From an uncultured Collinsella sp. (lineage in GTDB: Bacteria; Actinomycetota; Coriobacteriia; Coriobacteriales; Coriobacteriaceae), in contig UQYA01000015.1 of assembly GCA_900545165.1 (NCBI GenBank), positions 1-26,832 of the forward strand: a DNA stretch of 26,832 nucleotides, written 5' to 3'. The position numbers and the translations under genes are program-made. How positions within the stretch are numbered: the stretch's first letter is position 1; the number at the start of each line of letters is the position of its first letter. This document shows positions 6,017-14,135 of this stretch, one piece after another. The notes below the pieces were generated by a model. The model saw only the letters and a list, made by a program, of their open reading frames with translations. It made no database searches and was not told where the DNA came from.

Positions 6017-8833
6017 TTATGCCTCACCTCCTTTGGAGTGCTTGCCAAGCGCGGTGGTATCTCCATCATTTGTGGCTGTGCTGTCGCTGCCCTGAGATTT
6101 ATGGTGCGAGCCGATATGCGGCAAGCGGCCCGTGGACTGATCGCCGCCCTTGGCACCACGCTCGCTGGCGTTGAGGCCAAACATGTGGCGGGCGGCAGGA
6201 ATGGCGGCCGTGTGTTCGCGCATCTCGCGACGCAGGTCCTCATCCGAAAGCGCCGAGATGCGCATCTGGGTATTGAGGCTCGCTCGGATATATTCGATAT
6301 TGATCAGCCAGCCGCAGATGGCAATAACCGAGATGATCCAAATGACAAGCAGGATGATCTTGCCGTTATTGTCGATATCGAGAACCGTCGACAGGACAAA
6401 GAGCAGGACCTGAACGCCCACCACGGCGGCAAAACCGCCCTTGATGTAGTACGGGTAGCGATGTTCAAAGGCGACCGCATGATCGAGCAGTTCGCGACGG
6501 TACGAATCGGAATCGAGCATGACGCGCATGGCCGTGCGCAGCGAGTAGCGCTGGCGCGGCAGGTCGTTGGACTCGCAAATCATCATACCGGTCGTGGAGA
6601 GCTGTTTATCAAAGAGCAGGTTAAGGTTGAGCAGCAGCGGACGCAGCTGCAGGCCGATAAAGAGCGCCACGATCAAGAACACGCCCAGAATGCACAGGTT
6701 AAACAGGTAGTTAAACGAGTACATGCCGCCGACCGTCTCGCGCAGCAGATTGATGCCGTAGGTAAAGGGCAGCAGTGGGTGCAGCCACCGGAAGAAGCCA
6801 GGCATCATCTCGATGGGGTACATGCCCGATGAACCCGGAATCTGCACGATGACGAGAATGACGCCGATAGCCTTGCCGATATGCTTAAACGTGGTGGACA
6901 GCGCATAGATGATATTGACGTAGGTGAACGAGATGGCGATGCCGCCCAGCACGAACAGCAACGGGTTGGCGCACTGTACGCCAATCACCAGATCACCCAC
7001 CGTAACGATGATGGCCTGCAACGCGCCCAGGATCACCAGGAGCAACCAGCGGCCAAAGTAGCCCTGACGCGCGGTAAAGCTGCCGATGCCTTCGCGGTCG
7101 ACCTCGAGCTTGTAGATGGCGATAAGCACGTAGCCGCCCACCCACAGCGCCAGATTGGTATAGAACGGGGCAATGCCCGAACCAAAGCTCTTGACCGGGT
7201 AAATTGACTTTGAGGTCAGCTCGACCGGAGATGCCATGAAGTCTGCAACATCATCGACGTCGACGCCCATCAGGCCGGCCAGCTCGCCCATGGACTCGGA
7301 GGTCTGTAGCGCCGCGATGTCGTTGGCGGCGGTTGCGAGCTTGTCCTGGACCTTGGCAAGCGAGGCATCGGTCTGGGACAGCGTGGTCTTGGCCTGACCG
7401 AGCGTGGCGTTGAGTTGCGAAAGTGTACCGCGCGCACTTGCAATAGTAGGCGTGAGGCCAGACACGATTCCCGTCAGATCACCCGAGACGGCGGCAAACG
7501 AATCAAGAGCGCTCGAGACCTTCGGCAGCGCGTTTTGACCCAGGTCCGTCTGAGCCTGGCCAAGGTTGGTCGCACCGGTCTGAATTGCATTATTGATAGC
7601 GTCGCTGGCACCCGAGACAGCCGCAGCGTCATTCGCCATGGCGCTCGACTGCGCAGACAGACCGTCCTTGATGCTCTGAAGCTTTTCATTCTGCTCGCGG
7701 AGCAAATCGATGATCGATACAATGCGCGCGTCAATTTCCTTGGAACCTGTCGACGTGTCATTGACGAGAATTTCCAAGTGCCCGATAACGGCCTTATTGT
7801 GGTCGATCGTCGCTTGGAGAGACTCAAGCGAGTTGTCGATACGGGTAGTCGTAGATGCGACCGTGCCCGTCAGCTTGCCAATCGCAGCGTTTGCGGAGGC
7901 TGACGTCTTGGTGAGCGCAAGGCTGCCTTCCGAGAGCGCCTTGGAGAGCGAGGCGACAGAGTTGCCCGCCGTGGCGCGAGCCTCGCCCAGCAGGTCATTG
8001 CCCTGGGAGATCGCCTGCGTCAGCGACGGCGCCTGACCCTGCAGACCGGCAAGTGCCGCATCTGCCGAGGCAATGGAACCACTCGTCTTATCGATGGCGG
8101 CATTCATGTCGCCAATCGAATCACGCACTTCGCCCAACGTATCGGAAGCCTCTGATACCGAACCGGCCAACGAATCCTGAGTCTGGGTTGCCTTGTCCTT
8201 TAAATCGACTCCGGCATCCTTGGCAATACTGGCAACGGTCTCGCCCACCGTGGAGACAAATTCCGAGTTGATCTGCTCCTCGATGGTGTTTGCACCGGTG
8301 TCGGTAACCTTGGGCGCAATAGCGCTCTTCTTCTCATTGACGTAGTACGTAAGCTTGGGCTGATGGTAGTTGCCGTCGAGCATCGAAACCAGGTTATCCG
8401 AGAAGTTCTTGGGGACTACGATGGCCGCATAGTAATCACCGCTCTCGACGCCCTCTTTGGCATCGGCCGCAGAATCGACGAAGGTCCAGCCCAGCTGATC
8501 GTTCTCCTTGAGCTGATCGACGACCTGATCGCCCGCGTTGAGCTCACCCACCAAGTCGTTTTGGGTGCATCGATCGTTGTTGGCGATAGCAATCTTGATG
8601 CCTTGGGTGTTTCCATACGGATCCCAGTTTGCCACGATGTTATACCAGGCATACAGCGAGGGAATAACGCACACGCCTAGGGTAACCACCAGGGCGACGG
8701 GGTTCACAAGCAGTCGCTTAATGTCGCGCTTAAATATCGCAAAGGACACCTTTGCATTGGATAGTTTGCTGCCGAGACTCACGCTTGGACCATCCATCCT
8801 GTCGTTAAATCGAATCGTACTATCGACAACCAT
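6017..8833 (-). CDS. Large YhgE/Pip family membrane protein with C-terminal extension, first gene of the pair
   Basis: A 938-aa paralogue of its downstream neighbour, with the same plan: N-terminal helix (PVALVVTLGVCVIPSLYAWYN), an extracytoplasmic domain with WDPYGNTQG and YYAAIVVPKNFS, a long coiled-coil region (about 200-530), and an ABC-2-type membrane domain from GIAPFYTNLALWVGG. It then has about 200 extra residues with two more hydrophobic helices (around 800-850) and a charged, low-complexity tail. The pair may form a heteromeric complex; this is inference from tight coupling. The start is uncertain: the ATG at 8833 has no ribosome site and overlaps a possible -10 (TACAAT), and the ATG at 8797 lacks a well-spaced one too. 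Confidence 0.85.
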   Translation of the reverse strand: MVVDSTIRFNDRMDGPSVSLGSKLSNAKVSFAIFKRDIKRLLVNPVALVVTLGVCVIPSLYAWYNIVANWDPYGNTQGIKIAIANNDRCTQNDLVGELNAGDQVVDQLKENDQLGWTFVDSAADAKEGVESGDYYAAIVVPKNFSDNLVSMLDGNYHQPKLTYYVNEKKSAIAPKVTDTGANTIEEQINSEFVSTVGETVASIAKDAGVDLKDKATQTQDSLAGSVSEASDTLGEVRDSIGDMNAAIDKTSGSIASADAALAGLQGQAPSLTQAISQGNDLLGEARATAGNSVASLSKALSEGSLALTKTSASANAAIGKLTGTVASTTTRIDNSLESLQATIDHNKAVIGHLEILVNDTSTGSKEIDARIVSIIDLLREQNEKLQSIKDGLSAQSSAMANDAAAVSGASDAINNAIQTGATNLGQAQTDLGQNALPKVSSALDSFAAVSGDLTGIVSGLTPTIASARGTLSQLNATLGQAKTTLSQTDASLAKVQDKLATAANDIAALQTSESMGELAGLMGVDVDDVADFMASPVELTSKSIYPVKSFGSGIAPFYTNLALWVGGYVLIAIYKLEVDREGIGSFTARQGYFGRWLLLVILGALQAIIVTVGDLVIGVQCANPLLFVLGGIAISFTYVNIIYALSTTFKHIGKAIGVILVIVQIPGSSGMYPIEMMPGFFRWLHPLLPFTYGINLLRETVGGMYSFNYLFNLCILGVFLIVALFIGLQLRPLLLNLNLLFDKQLSTTGMMICESNDLPRQRYSLRTAMRVMLDSDSYRRELLDHAVAFEHRYPYYIKGGFAAVVGVQVLLFVLSTVLDIDNNGKIILLVIWIISVIAICGWLINIEYIRASLNTQMRISALSDEDLRREMREHTAAIPAARHMFGLNASERGAKGGDQSTGRLPHIGSHHKSQGSDSTATNDGDTTALGKHSKGGEA

Positions 8834-8971
8834 TGTAGTAGGCGCTTTAACGTCTCAAAGCACAATGGTGTTGAGTTTTGCGGGTAGCAATATACTACGA
8901 AGATGAGTTAACGTACAGATGTACAGTATCCTAAATTTCAGCAGGTCACAAAACCACAACCCGCACAAATA

Positions 8972-9000
8972 AATGATCCCTTGGGGACGAAGGGATCATT
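8972..9000. repeat. Hairpin related to palindrome B
   Basis: AATGATCCCTT (8972-8982) pairs perfectly with AAGGGATCATT (8990-9000) around GGGGACG. The sequence equals the right half of palindrome B (582-614) less a six-base segment (598-603), so the two are copies of one repeat. There is no flanking T-tract. Confidence 0.85.
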
Positions 9001-9008
9001 CAAAAGGA

Positions 9009-9078
9009 AACGAGAGTGGAAAATCTCCCACTTCAAGCCCGCATTCGAGCCAAAAGTGGGAGATTATCCACTCTCGTT
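9009..9078. repeat. Long imperfect palindrome downstream of htpG (25-bp arms)
   Basis: Arms 9009-9033 and 9054-9078 are reverse complements with one mismatch, around a 20-base loop. It lies 30 bases beyond the htpG stop and could act as a 3'-end stabilising or attenuating structure, but it has no T-run. Together with the hairpin at 8972-9000 it repeats the layout of adjacent palindromes at 475-686. Confidence 0.9.
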
Positions 9079-9108
9079 CTAATCTAGTTACGGTGCCGTA
9101 TCCCCGAA

Positions 9109-11133
9109 CTACATCAAGTTGCAAACAGCCGCCGCGAAGGCAACGGGGTCCTCGGGGAGGATACCCTCGACCAGCAGGGCCTGATCGTAGAGCAGACCAG
9201 AGTACTGCTTGATCTTGTCGGCGTCGCCTGCCTTCTGGGCAGCGACGAGCTTGGCAAAGACCGGGTGCTTGGCGTTGAGCTCGAGCACACGCTGGCTCTT
9301 GGGCATACCGTCGGGCGCGCCCTCGGGACCCTTCTGGAGCACCTTCTCCATCTCGAGCGAAAGCGGGCCCTCAGTGGTGATGCACGCGGGGGCATCGGTC
9401 AGGCGCGCAGAGACGGCGACCTTCTCGACCTTGTCGCCGAGCGCCTCCTTCATAGCGCTAAAGAGGTCCTCGTTCTCCTTGGTGGCGTCCTCGGCCTCCT
9501 TCTTCTCGTCCTCGGTCGCTAGGTCAAGATCACCGGTCGCGACGTTCTTGAGTTCCAGATGACGATCCTCGACCTCGGGCTCGGCACCGTCGGCCACGGC
9601 CTTCTCGGCAGCCTCGCGGGCAGCATCGTCCTCGTAGATCTTGGGCATATCGGCGGCAACGTACTCACGCATGGCCTGGAACGTGAACTCATCCACATCC
9701 TGCGTCAGCAGCAGCACGTCATAGCCGCGGTCGAGCACGCCCTTTACCACGGGCATCTTGGCCAGACGCTCGCGCGAATCGCCGGCAGCGTAGTAAATGG
9801 CTTTCTGATCCTCGGGCATGCCCTTGGCATACTCGGCCAGGGTAATCATCTTCTGCTCCTTGGCAGACCAGAACAGCAGCAGGTCGGCGAGCTCATCGGC
9901 CTTCATGCCGTAGCTCGAGTAGATACCGTACTTAAGACCGCGACCAAAGTTCTCAAAGAACTTCTCATAGGCCTCGCGGTCGTTATCACGCATATCCTCA
10001 AGGTCAGCGGTGATCTTCTTCTCGACACGCTTGGCGATGGCCTTGAGCTGACGGTTCTGCTGCAGCGTTTCACGCGAAATATTGAGCGTCACGTCGGCGG
10101 AGTCCACGACACCGCGCACAAAGTTGTAGTAGTCGGGCAGCAGGTCGTCGCACTTCTCCATAATCAGGACGTTGGAGCTGTAGAGCGCCAGGCCCTTCTC
10201 GTAGTCCTTGCTGTACAGATCGAACGGGGCGCGACCCGGCACAAACAGCAGCGCATCGTACTCAAGCGTACCCTCGGCATGGAAGCTGATAGTGCGCGCG
10301 GGATCGTCAAAGTCGTGGAACGTGGACTTGTAGAACTCGTTGTAATCCTTCTGCTCAACGTCGGAGCTGCGCTTTTTCCAGATCGGCGTCATGGAGTTGA
10401 TGGTCTCGAGCTCCTGGTAGTCCTCGTACTCGGGCTTGTAATCATCCGGCGCGTCCTCGGGCTTGGGTTTCTGGCGGCTCTTGCTCACCATCATCTGAAT
10501 CGGGTAGCGCACATAGTTGCTGTACTGCTGAATCAGGCTCTTGAGGCCCCACTCGGTCAGGAAGCGGTCGTAAGTCTCAGCCTCGCCATCGGCGTCGAGT
10601 TTCTCGTTCTCGCGCAGCGTCAGGATGACATCGGTACCGTGCTCGGCGCGCTCGCCGTCCTCGATGGTGTAGCCCTCAAGACCGTCGGATTCCCACACAT
10701 GGGCGACGTCCTCGCCATAGGCGCGGCTCACGACCTTTACATGGCTGGCGACCATAAAGGCCGAATAGAAGCCCACGCCAAACTGGCCGATGATGTCGAC
10801 ATCCGAACCCTGTTGCTCGGCGTTCTCGGTCTTAAACTCCTCGGAGCCGGAATGGGCGATGGTGCCCAGATTGCGCTCGAGCTCCTCGGCGGTCATGCCA
10901 ATGCCGTTATCCGAGATGGTAATGGTGCGGGCGTCTTTATCAAAGGAAACGCGAATAGCCAGGTCGCCCTGGTCGATCTTGACGCTCGGATCCTGCAGGC
11001 TCTTAAAGTTGAGCTTGTCGACGGCGTCGCTCGCGTTAGAGATAAGCTCGCGCAGGAAGATTTCCTTATTGGTGTAGATGGAGTTGATCATGAGGTCGAG
11101 CAGTTTTTTGCTCTCGGTCTTAAATTGACGCAT
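9109..11133 (-). CDS. htpG: Molecular chaperone HtpG (Hsp90)
   Basis: A 674-aa cytosolic Hsp90 chaperone; ATP-driven dimer that helps fold client proteins under stress. The N-terminal GHKL ATPase domain shows all hallmarks: IYTNKEIFLRELISNASDA with the catalytic Glu and Mg-binding Asn, ISDNGIGM, GTIAHSGSEEF and GQFGVGFYSAF. The middle domain (from about 230) has NFVRGVVDSADVTLNISRE and the arginine-bearing LQQNRQLKAI; the C-terminal dimerisation domain ends near PVAFAAAVCNLM. An acidic, lysine-rich stretch around 500-560 makes it slightly longer than enterobacterial HtpG. The start at 11133 has AAAGGA upstream. No CIRCE or HAIR operator was found. Confidence 0.97.
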   Translation of the reverse strand: MRQFKTESKKLLDLMINSIYTNKEIFLRELISNASDAVDKLNFKSLQDPSVKIDQGDLAIRVSFDKDARTITISDNGIGMTAEELERNLGTIAHSGSEEFKTENAEQQGSDVDIIGQFGVGFYSAFMVASHVKVVSRAYGEDVAHVWESDGLEGYTIEDGERAEHGTDVILTLRENEKLDADGEAETYDRFLTEWGLKSLIQQYSNYVRYPIQMMVSKSRQKPKPEDAPDDYKPEYEDYQELETINSMTPIWKKRSSDVEQKDYNEFYKSTFHDFDDPARTISFHAEGTLEYDALLFVPGRAPFDLYSKDYEKGLALYSSNVLIMEKCDDLLPDYYNFVRGVVDSADVTLNISRETLQQNRQLKAIAKRVEKKITADLEDMRDNDREAYEKFFENFGRGLKYGIYSSYGMKADELADLLLFWSAKEQKMITLAEYAKGMPEDQKAIYYAAGDSRERLAKMPVVKGVLDRGYDVLLLTQDVDEFTFQAMREYVAADMPKIYEDDAAREAAEKAVADGAEPEVEDRHLELKNVATGDLDLATEDEKKEAEDATKENEDLFSAMKEALGDKVEKVAVSARLTDAPACITTEGPLSLEMEKVLQKGPEGAPDGMPKSQRVLELNAKHPVFAKLVAAQKAGDADKIKQYSGLLYDQALLVEGILPEDPVAFAAAVCNLM

Positions 11134-11242
11134 GTGCAGTCCTTTCGCGCTACCCCCGTCCGCAAAAACGGCCCGGTCGCCCGAGCCGAATCGCAGACCT
11201 GCTATGTTCAGACTTAGATTTTATAACCCATTAGCGCGCATA

Positions 11243-11274
11243 TATACATACGGAATCGAAAAACTGTATGTCTA
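11243..11274. promoter_or_regulatory. Operator-like inverted repeat upstream of htpG
   Basis: TATACATAC (11243-11251) and GTATGTCTA (11266-11274) form 9-bp arms with one mismatch and a 14-base spacer, about 110-140 bases before the htpG start, in an A/T-rich stretch that probably holds its promoter. It matches neither CIRCE nor HAIR. A role in control of htpG is only a possibility. Confidence 0.3.
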
Positions 11275-11297
11275 AGCGCTCCGATGCGCCAATTGCC

Positions 11298-11344
11298 AAG
11301 GAGCGTCCCCAACTGCCGGCAGAAAAGGAACGTCCCTATCTGCC
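11298..11344. repeat. Tandem 20-bp direct repeat at the 3' end of the GNAT gene
   Basis: AAGGAGCGTCCCCAACTGCC (11298-11317) recurs as AAGGAACGTCCCTATCTGCC (11325-11344), a 27-base period with three mismatches. The second copy contains the stop codon and the last codons of the acetyltransferase gene, so the repeat has set or altered that gene's end. Confidence 0.75.
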
Positions 11345-11836
11345 ATCTACGCGCTTGGCCATCCAGACATGGGGCTGGCCCTCGTCTTCGTAATCTACCG
11401 GGGCAATTTGCGTGTAGCCCGCCTTTGCATAGAGCGGCAACACGTATTCCTGCGCATGCAGCTTAATAAGCTTAGCGCCGGCATCGCGTGCACACGAAGC
11501 ACTGGCCTCGACGATCGCACTCGCCAGTCCGCGACGACGCATAGCCGGCAGCACGGCGACGCGCCCCATAATGTAGGTCTCCCCCGCCGCAACGCCTTCG
11601 TCCATGTCGCATGCCGGCAACACCGGGGCCTCTGCGTCAGCCACGCGCTCAAGCTCTTCGGGAAACACGCGCGAGCAACCGGCAAGCTCGCCGTCTACAT
11701 AGAGCGTCACATGAATGCAGCTCTGATCCTCGTCGATAGCGTCGAACTCATTCTCGTAGCCCTGCTCGTCTATAAAAACGACGCGGCGCACCAACGCCGC
11801 GTCATCAAAGCATCCCGTCTTAAGTTGGATATCCAT
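11336..11836 (-). CDS. GNAT-family N-acetyltransferase
   Basis: A 166-aa acetyl-CoA-dependent acetyltransferase of the YjcF-like type. The N-terminus has LVRRVVFIDEQGYENEFDAIDEDQ, typical of this subgroup; the acetyl-CoA motif is GRVAVLPAMRRRGLASAIVEA at about 100-120; the C-terminal part has LPLYAKAGYTQ. The substrate is unknown. The ATG at 11836 is preferred because GAAAGGGC precedes it; a six-codon longer TTG start has no ribosome site. The last residues and stop codon fall inside a tandem repeat. The gene follows cpsB by about 40 bases and may be read through from that operon. Confidence 0.85.
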   Translation of the reverse strand: MDIQLKTGCFDDAALVRRVVFIDEQGYENEFDAIDEDQSCIHVTLYVDGELAGCSRVFPEELERVADAEAPVLPACDMDEGVAAGETYIMGRVAVLPAMRRRGLASAIVEASASCARDAGAKLIKLHAQEYVLPLYAKAGYTQIAPVDYEDEGQPHVWMAKRVDGR

Positions 11837-11875
11837 GGCTGCCCTTTCATTCAATGCGAACGTTAGGGACAGATA

Positions 11876-12526
11876 TTAGCGAAAATGAGCTCCGCGCACG
11901 CTAAACCTCGCGCGAGCCTTCGCCAGGCAGTCGTAATGACCCACGTTATGGGCATCGCTCGCGATGAAGCTGTACAGGTTCTGATCGAACAGGCGCTGTG
12001 CCGGCTTTTTCTCGCGACCAAAGCGACCGCCGGCAATAAAGTCCGCCGAAGCCTGCAGCTTGCAGCCCATATCGACCAGGCGCTCCGCCACGCTTACATC
12101 CTTTTGAACCGCACGATAGCGCTCAGGATGAGCGATGATCACCTGGTAGCCACGGCACTGCAAATCGTAAATCGTGTTCTCGTACTCTCTAAACGCATAC
12201 GCATCGGCATGCGTCGAAAGCTCGAGCAGAAACTCGTTGGTCCCATCGAAATGCAAGTGCTCCGCGGCATCGATACCAAGCTCAACGAGCTTTCGATGGT
12301 TGACCTCGAAGCCCATCTGGAGCGGAAAACCGTCAGCGTTATCACGCAGCAGCTCAAAGGCATCCCACATCTTGTCGTAATCAAAATAGGGATCACGGCA
12401 GTGAGGAGTGCAAACGATTCTGGTTACACCGGCCCGCTTGGCAGCCTCGAGCATCGCCAAGCTCTCATCGAGATCGGCGGCGCCGTCGTCTACACCCGGC
12501 AAGATATGGCAATGAATGTCACGCAT
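11876..12526 (-). CDS. cpsB: PHP-type tyrosine-protein phosphatase CpsB/YwqE
   Basis: A 216-aa manganese-dependent phosphotyrosine phosphatase that removes phosphate from the C-terminal tyrosines of the BY-kinase next door. PHP metal-binding motifs appear in order: DIHCHILPGVDDGA at the N-terminus, CTPHCRDPYF near 40, GFEVNHR near 73, IAHPERY near 130 and ASDAHN near 190. Length is somewhat below the usual 240-260 aa. The end (GAHFR, stop) runs into a short intergenic motif, so the C-terminus may be abbreviated. The start follows the kinase stop by 17 bases, so it is the third gene of the cpsC-cpsD-cpsB operon. Confidence 0.92.
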   Translation of the reverse strand: MRDIHCHILPGVDDGAADLDESLAMLEAAKRAGVTRIVCTPHCRDPYFDYDKMWDAFELLRDNADGFPLQMGFEVNHRKLVELGIDAAEHLHFDGTNEFLLELSTHADAYAFREYENTIYDLQCRGYQVIIAHPERYRAVQKDVSVAERLVDMGCKLQASADFIAGGRFGREKKPAQRLFDQNLYSFIASDAHNVGHYDCLAKARARFSVRGAHFR

Positions 12527-12543
12527 AGGTCAGCCTTAATCAA

Positions 12544-13281
12544 CTAAACGTTTGCTCGGTTGGTGAAGATGCCCTTTTTGGAAGTCCCCTGATCGTCGGA
12601 GCCCTTCTTCACCTTCTTACCGTCCTTGGTGTAGTAGGAGTAGTAGTACTCGCTGGTCTCGGTCTCGCAGTAGTTCATAACGGTACCGATGAGCTTGACC
12701 TTCTCGGACTTCTTAAGCTGACCGATGGCGTTGAGTGCCTCCTCGCGCTTGGTGAAATCCTCACGCACGACAAAAAGCGCACCGTCGGTCAGACTTGCGA
12801 TCTCGGCAGCATCGATGAAGGTGCCGACCGGGGGAGCATCAAAGATGACGTACTGGAACTTGGCGGACAGTGCCTTTACCAGCTTGGCAAAGCGGTGAGA
12901 GACGATGATGTCGGCAGGATTGGGAATATGCGGCTCGGCATCGAGGAAGTAGAAGTTCTTCTGACCCGTCTCGACAATCGCCTGGTCAATAGAAACCTGC
13001 TCGGAAAGGACTGCATAGAGTCCGCCGCGGGAGCGGACGCCGAGCATATCGGCAAGGGACCTGCGACGCATATCAGCCTCGACCAGCAGGACGCTCTTGC
13101 CGCTGGTGGCGATAGCCTGGGCAAGGTTGATGGAAACCGTAGACTTGCCCTCGTTGGGAATCGAGGACGTAACGGTGATGGTGCGAATGGGGTCGTCCAC
13201 GCTCGCAAAGCGGATGTTGGCCAGAAGGGTCTTGGCGGCATTCTGTACAACGAGCTTATCGGTGTTCTTTGCCTTAGCCAT
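12544..13281 (-). CDS. cpsD: BY-kinase CpsD/CapB (tyrosine autokinase)
   Basis: A 245-aa cytoplasmic bacterial tyrosine kinase, partner of the CpsC membrane activator. It has Walker A (SSIPNEGKST, about 39-48), Walker A' (VLLVEADMRR, about 64-73), Walker B (YVIFDAPP, about 144-151) and a C-terminal tyrosine cluster with Tyr at 212, 213, 214, 216 and 217, the autophosphorylation tail. In the family it controls chain length and export of capsule or exopolysaccharide. Two bases separate its ATG from the cpsC stop, so the genes are co-translated; AAAGGTGG inside cpsC is the ribosome site. Confidence 0.94.
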   Translation of the reverse strand: MAKAKNTDKLVVQNAAKTLLANIRFASVDDPIRTITVTSSIPNEGKSTVSINLAQAIATSGKSVLLVEADMRRRSLADMLGVRSRGGLYAVLSEQVSIDQAIVETGQKNFYFLDAEPHIPNPADIIVSHRFAKLVKALSAKFQYVIFDAPPVGTFIDAAEIASLTDGALFVVREDFTKREEALNAIGQLKKSEKVKLIGTVMNYCETETSEYYYSYYTKDGKKVKKGSDDQGTSKKGIFTNRANV

Positions 13282-13283
13282 GC

Positions 13284-13940
13284 CTATTTACCACCTTTCA
13301 TAGCCGGAATTCGGCCAACAACGGGAATGCCCAGGAGCTCTTCTGCCTCTTCGGCACCGCGGATGCGGGTGTTGAGCATGTCTGCCAAAACGACATAGGC
13401 AACTGCGATAAAGATGCCCGCGAGGAACGCGACAGCAACGTACAGCATACGCTTGGGACCGCTGGGGGCTTCGGGGGTCTTAGCCTCGTCGATAACGTTG
13501 ATGCTCTGGGCAGCGCCGACGTTCTGAGCGACCGTACTCACCGAGCTGGCCATGGCTTTTGCGACCTTAGCCGTCTCCTTGGCATCGGTGCCGGTAACCG
13601 AAAGCGTAATGACACGCGTGGTGGTCTCGGAGGAAACAGACACCTTGTAGTCATCCAGATCGGTGAGGCCCAGTTCATTGGCTGCGCCGCTCTTAACGCT
13701 ATCGCTATCCAGCAGCGTGGCGATATCGTTGGAAAGCATCTGACTCGCCGAGAGATCGTTGTAGCTCATCTGACCGCTATCGTCGGTCTTGGCGAGAATG
13801 TACATGCTCGTCGTCGCGGTATAGGTGTTGTCCATCGCAACGAAGGACACGATGCCCATGGCGATCGCGCAGACCACCGGAAGGGTGATGACCAGCTGAA
13901 GGTGCTTCTTCAGCAGCTGGAACAGTTCGAGAAGGGTCAT
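13284..13940 (-). CDS. cpsC: Wzz-type polysaccharide co-polymerase CpsC/CapA
   Basis: A 218-aa membrane adaptor with a helix at about 15-37 (LVITLPVVCAIAMGIVSFVA), an outside Wzz domain with YTATTSMYILAK, and a second helix at about 170-195 (MLYVAVAFLAGIFIAVAYVV) preceded by the proline-rich PEAPSGPKR motif. A short cytoplasmic tail follows (EELLGIPVVGRIP). Such proteins activate the BY-kinase and set polysaccharide chain length. It is the first gene of the operon; the start has AAAGG about 10 bases upstream. Confidence 0.93.
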   Translation of the reverse strand: MTLLELFQLLKKHLQLVITLPVVCAIAMGIVSFVAMDNTYTATTSMYILAKTDDSGQMSYNDLSASQMLSNDIATLLDSDSVKSGAANELGLTDLDDYKVSVSSETTTRVITLSVTGTDAKETAKVAKAMASSVSTVAQNVGAAQSINVIDEAKTPEAPSGPKRMLYVAVAFLAGIFIAVAYVVLADMLNTRIRGAEEAEELLGIPVVGRIPAMKGGK

Positions 13941-14007
13941 GCAGCTTGCCTTTCATTTCCCCAGTTCGGATTGACAAAACTGTCCGTATGTTATCGCATC
14001 TTTTTAC

Positions 14008-14057
14008 CGAGACCAAACTCTATACATAAGAAACAGGCTCTCCTGTAAAAATGTCGG
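14008..14057 (-). promoter_or_regulatory. Possible cps operon promoter with internal inverted repeat
   Basis: On the minus strand a -35-like TTTACA is followed after 17 bases by the weak -10 TGTATA, about 80-100 bases before cpsC. Between them lies ACAGG-AGAG-CCTGT, a 5-bp inverted repeat well placed for a repressor. The -10 match is poor, so this is tentative. Confidence 0.3.
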
Positions 14058-14071
14058 AAGCAATCGTAAAA

Positions 14072-14110
14072 TTGCACAACAACGCCGCACCAGAAAGTCC
14101 GATGCGGCGT
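14072..14110 (-). terminator. Terminator of the phoR-like gene
   Basis: On the minus strand, ACGCCGCA (14103-14110) pairs with TGCGGCGT (14082-14089), followed by a T-rich stretch (TGTTGTGC, then AATTTT). It begins 26 bases after the histidine kinase stop. The tail is imperfect but position and stem are good. Confidence 0.7.
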
Positions 14111-14135
14111 CTACATCAATATCTATGTTGTATCG

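Noticed and set aside
9559..11217. 552-codon open frame opposite htpG
   Set aside because: It lies antisense to a certain Hsp90 gene, has no recognisable domain, and reflects GC-rich third positions.
11134..11300. CIRCE or HspR operator upstream of htpG
   Set aside because: Neither TTAGCACTC/GAGTGCTAA nor a HAIR-type repeat is present; only an unrelated inverted repeat was seen.
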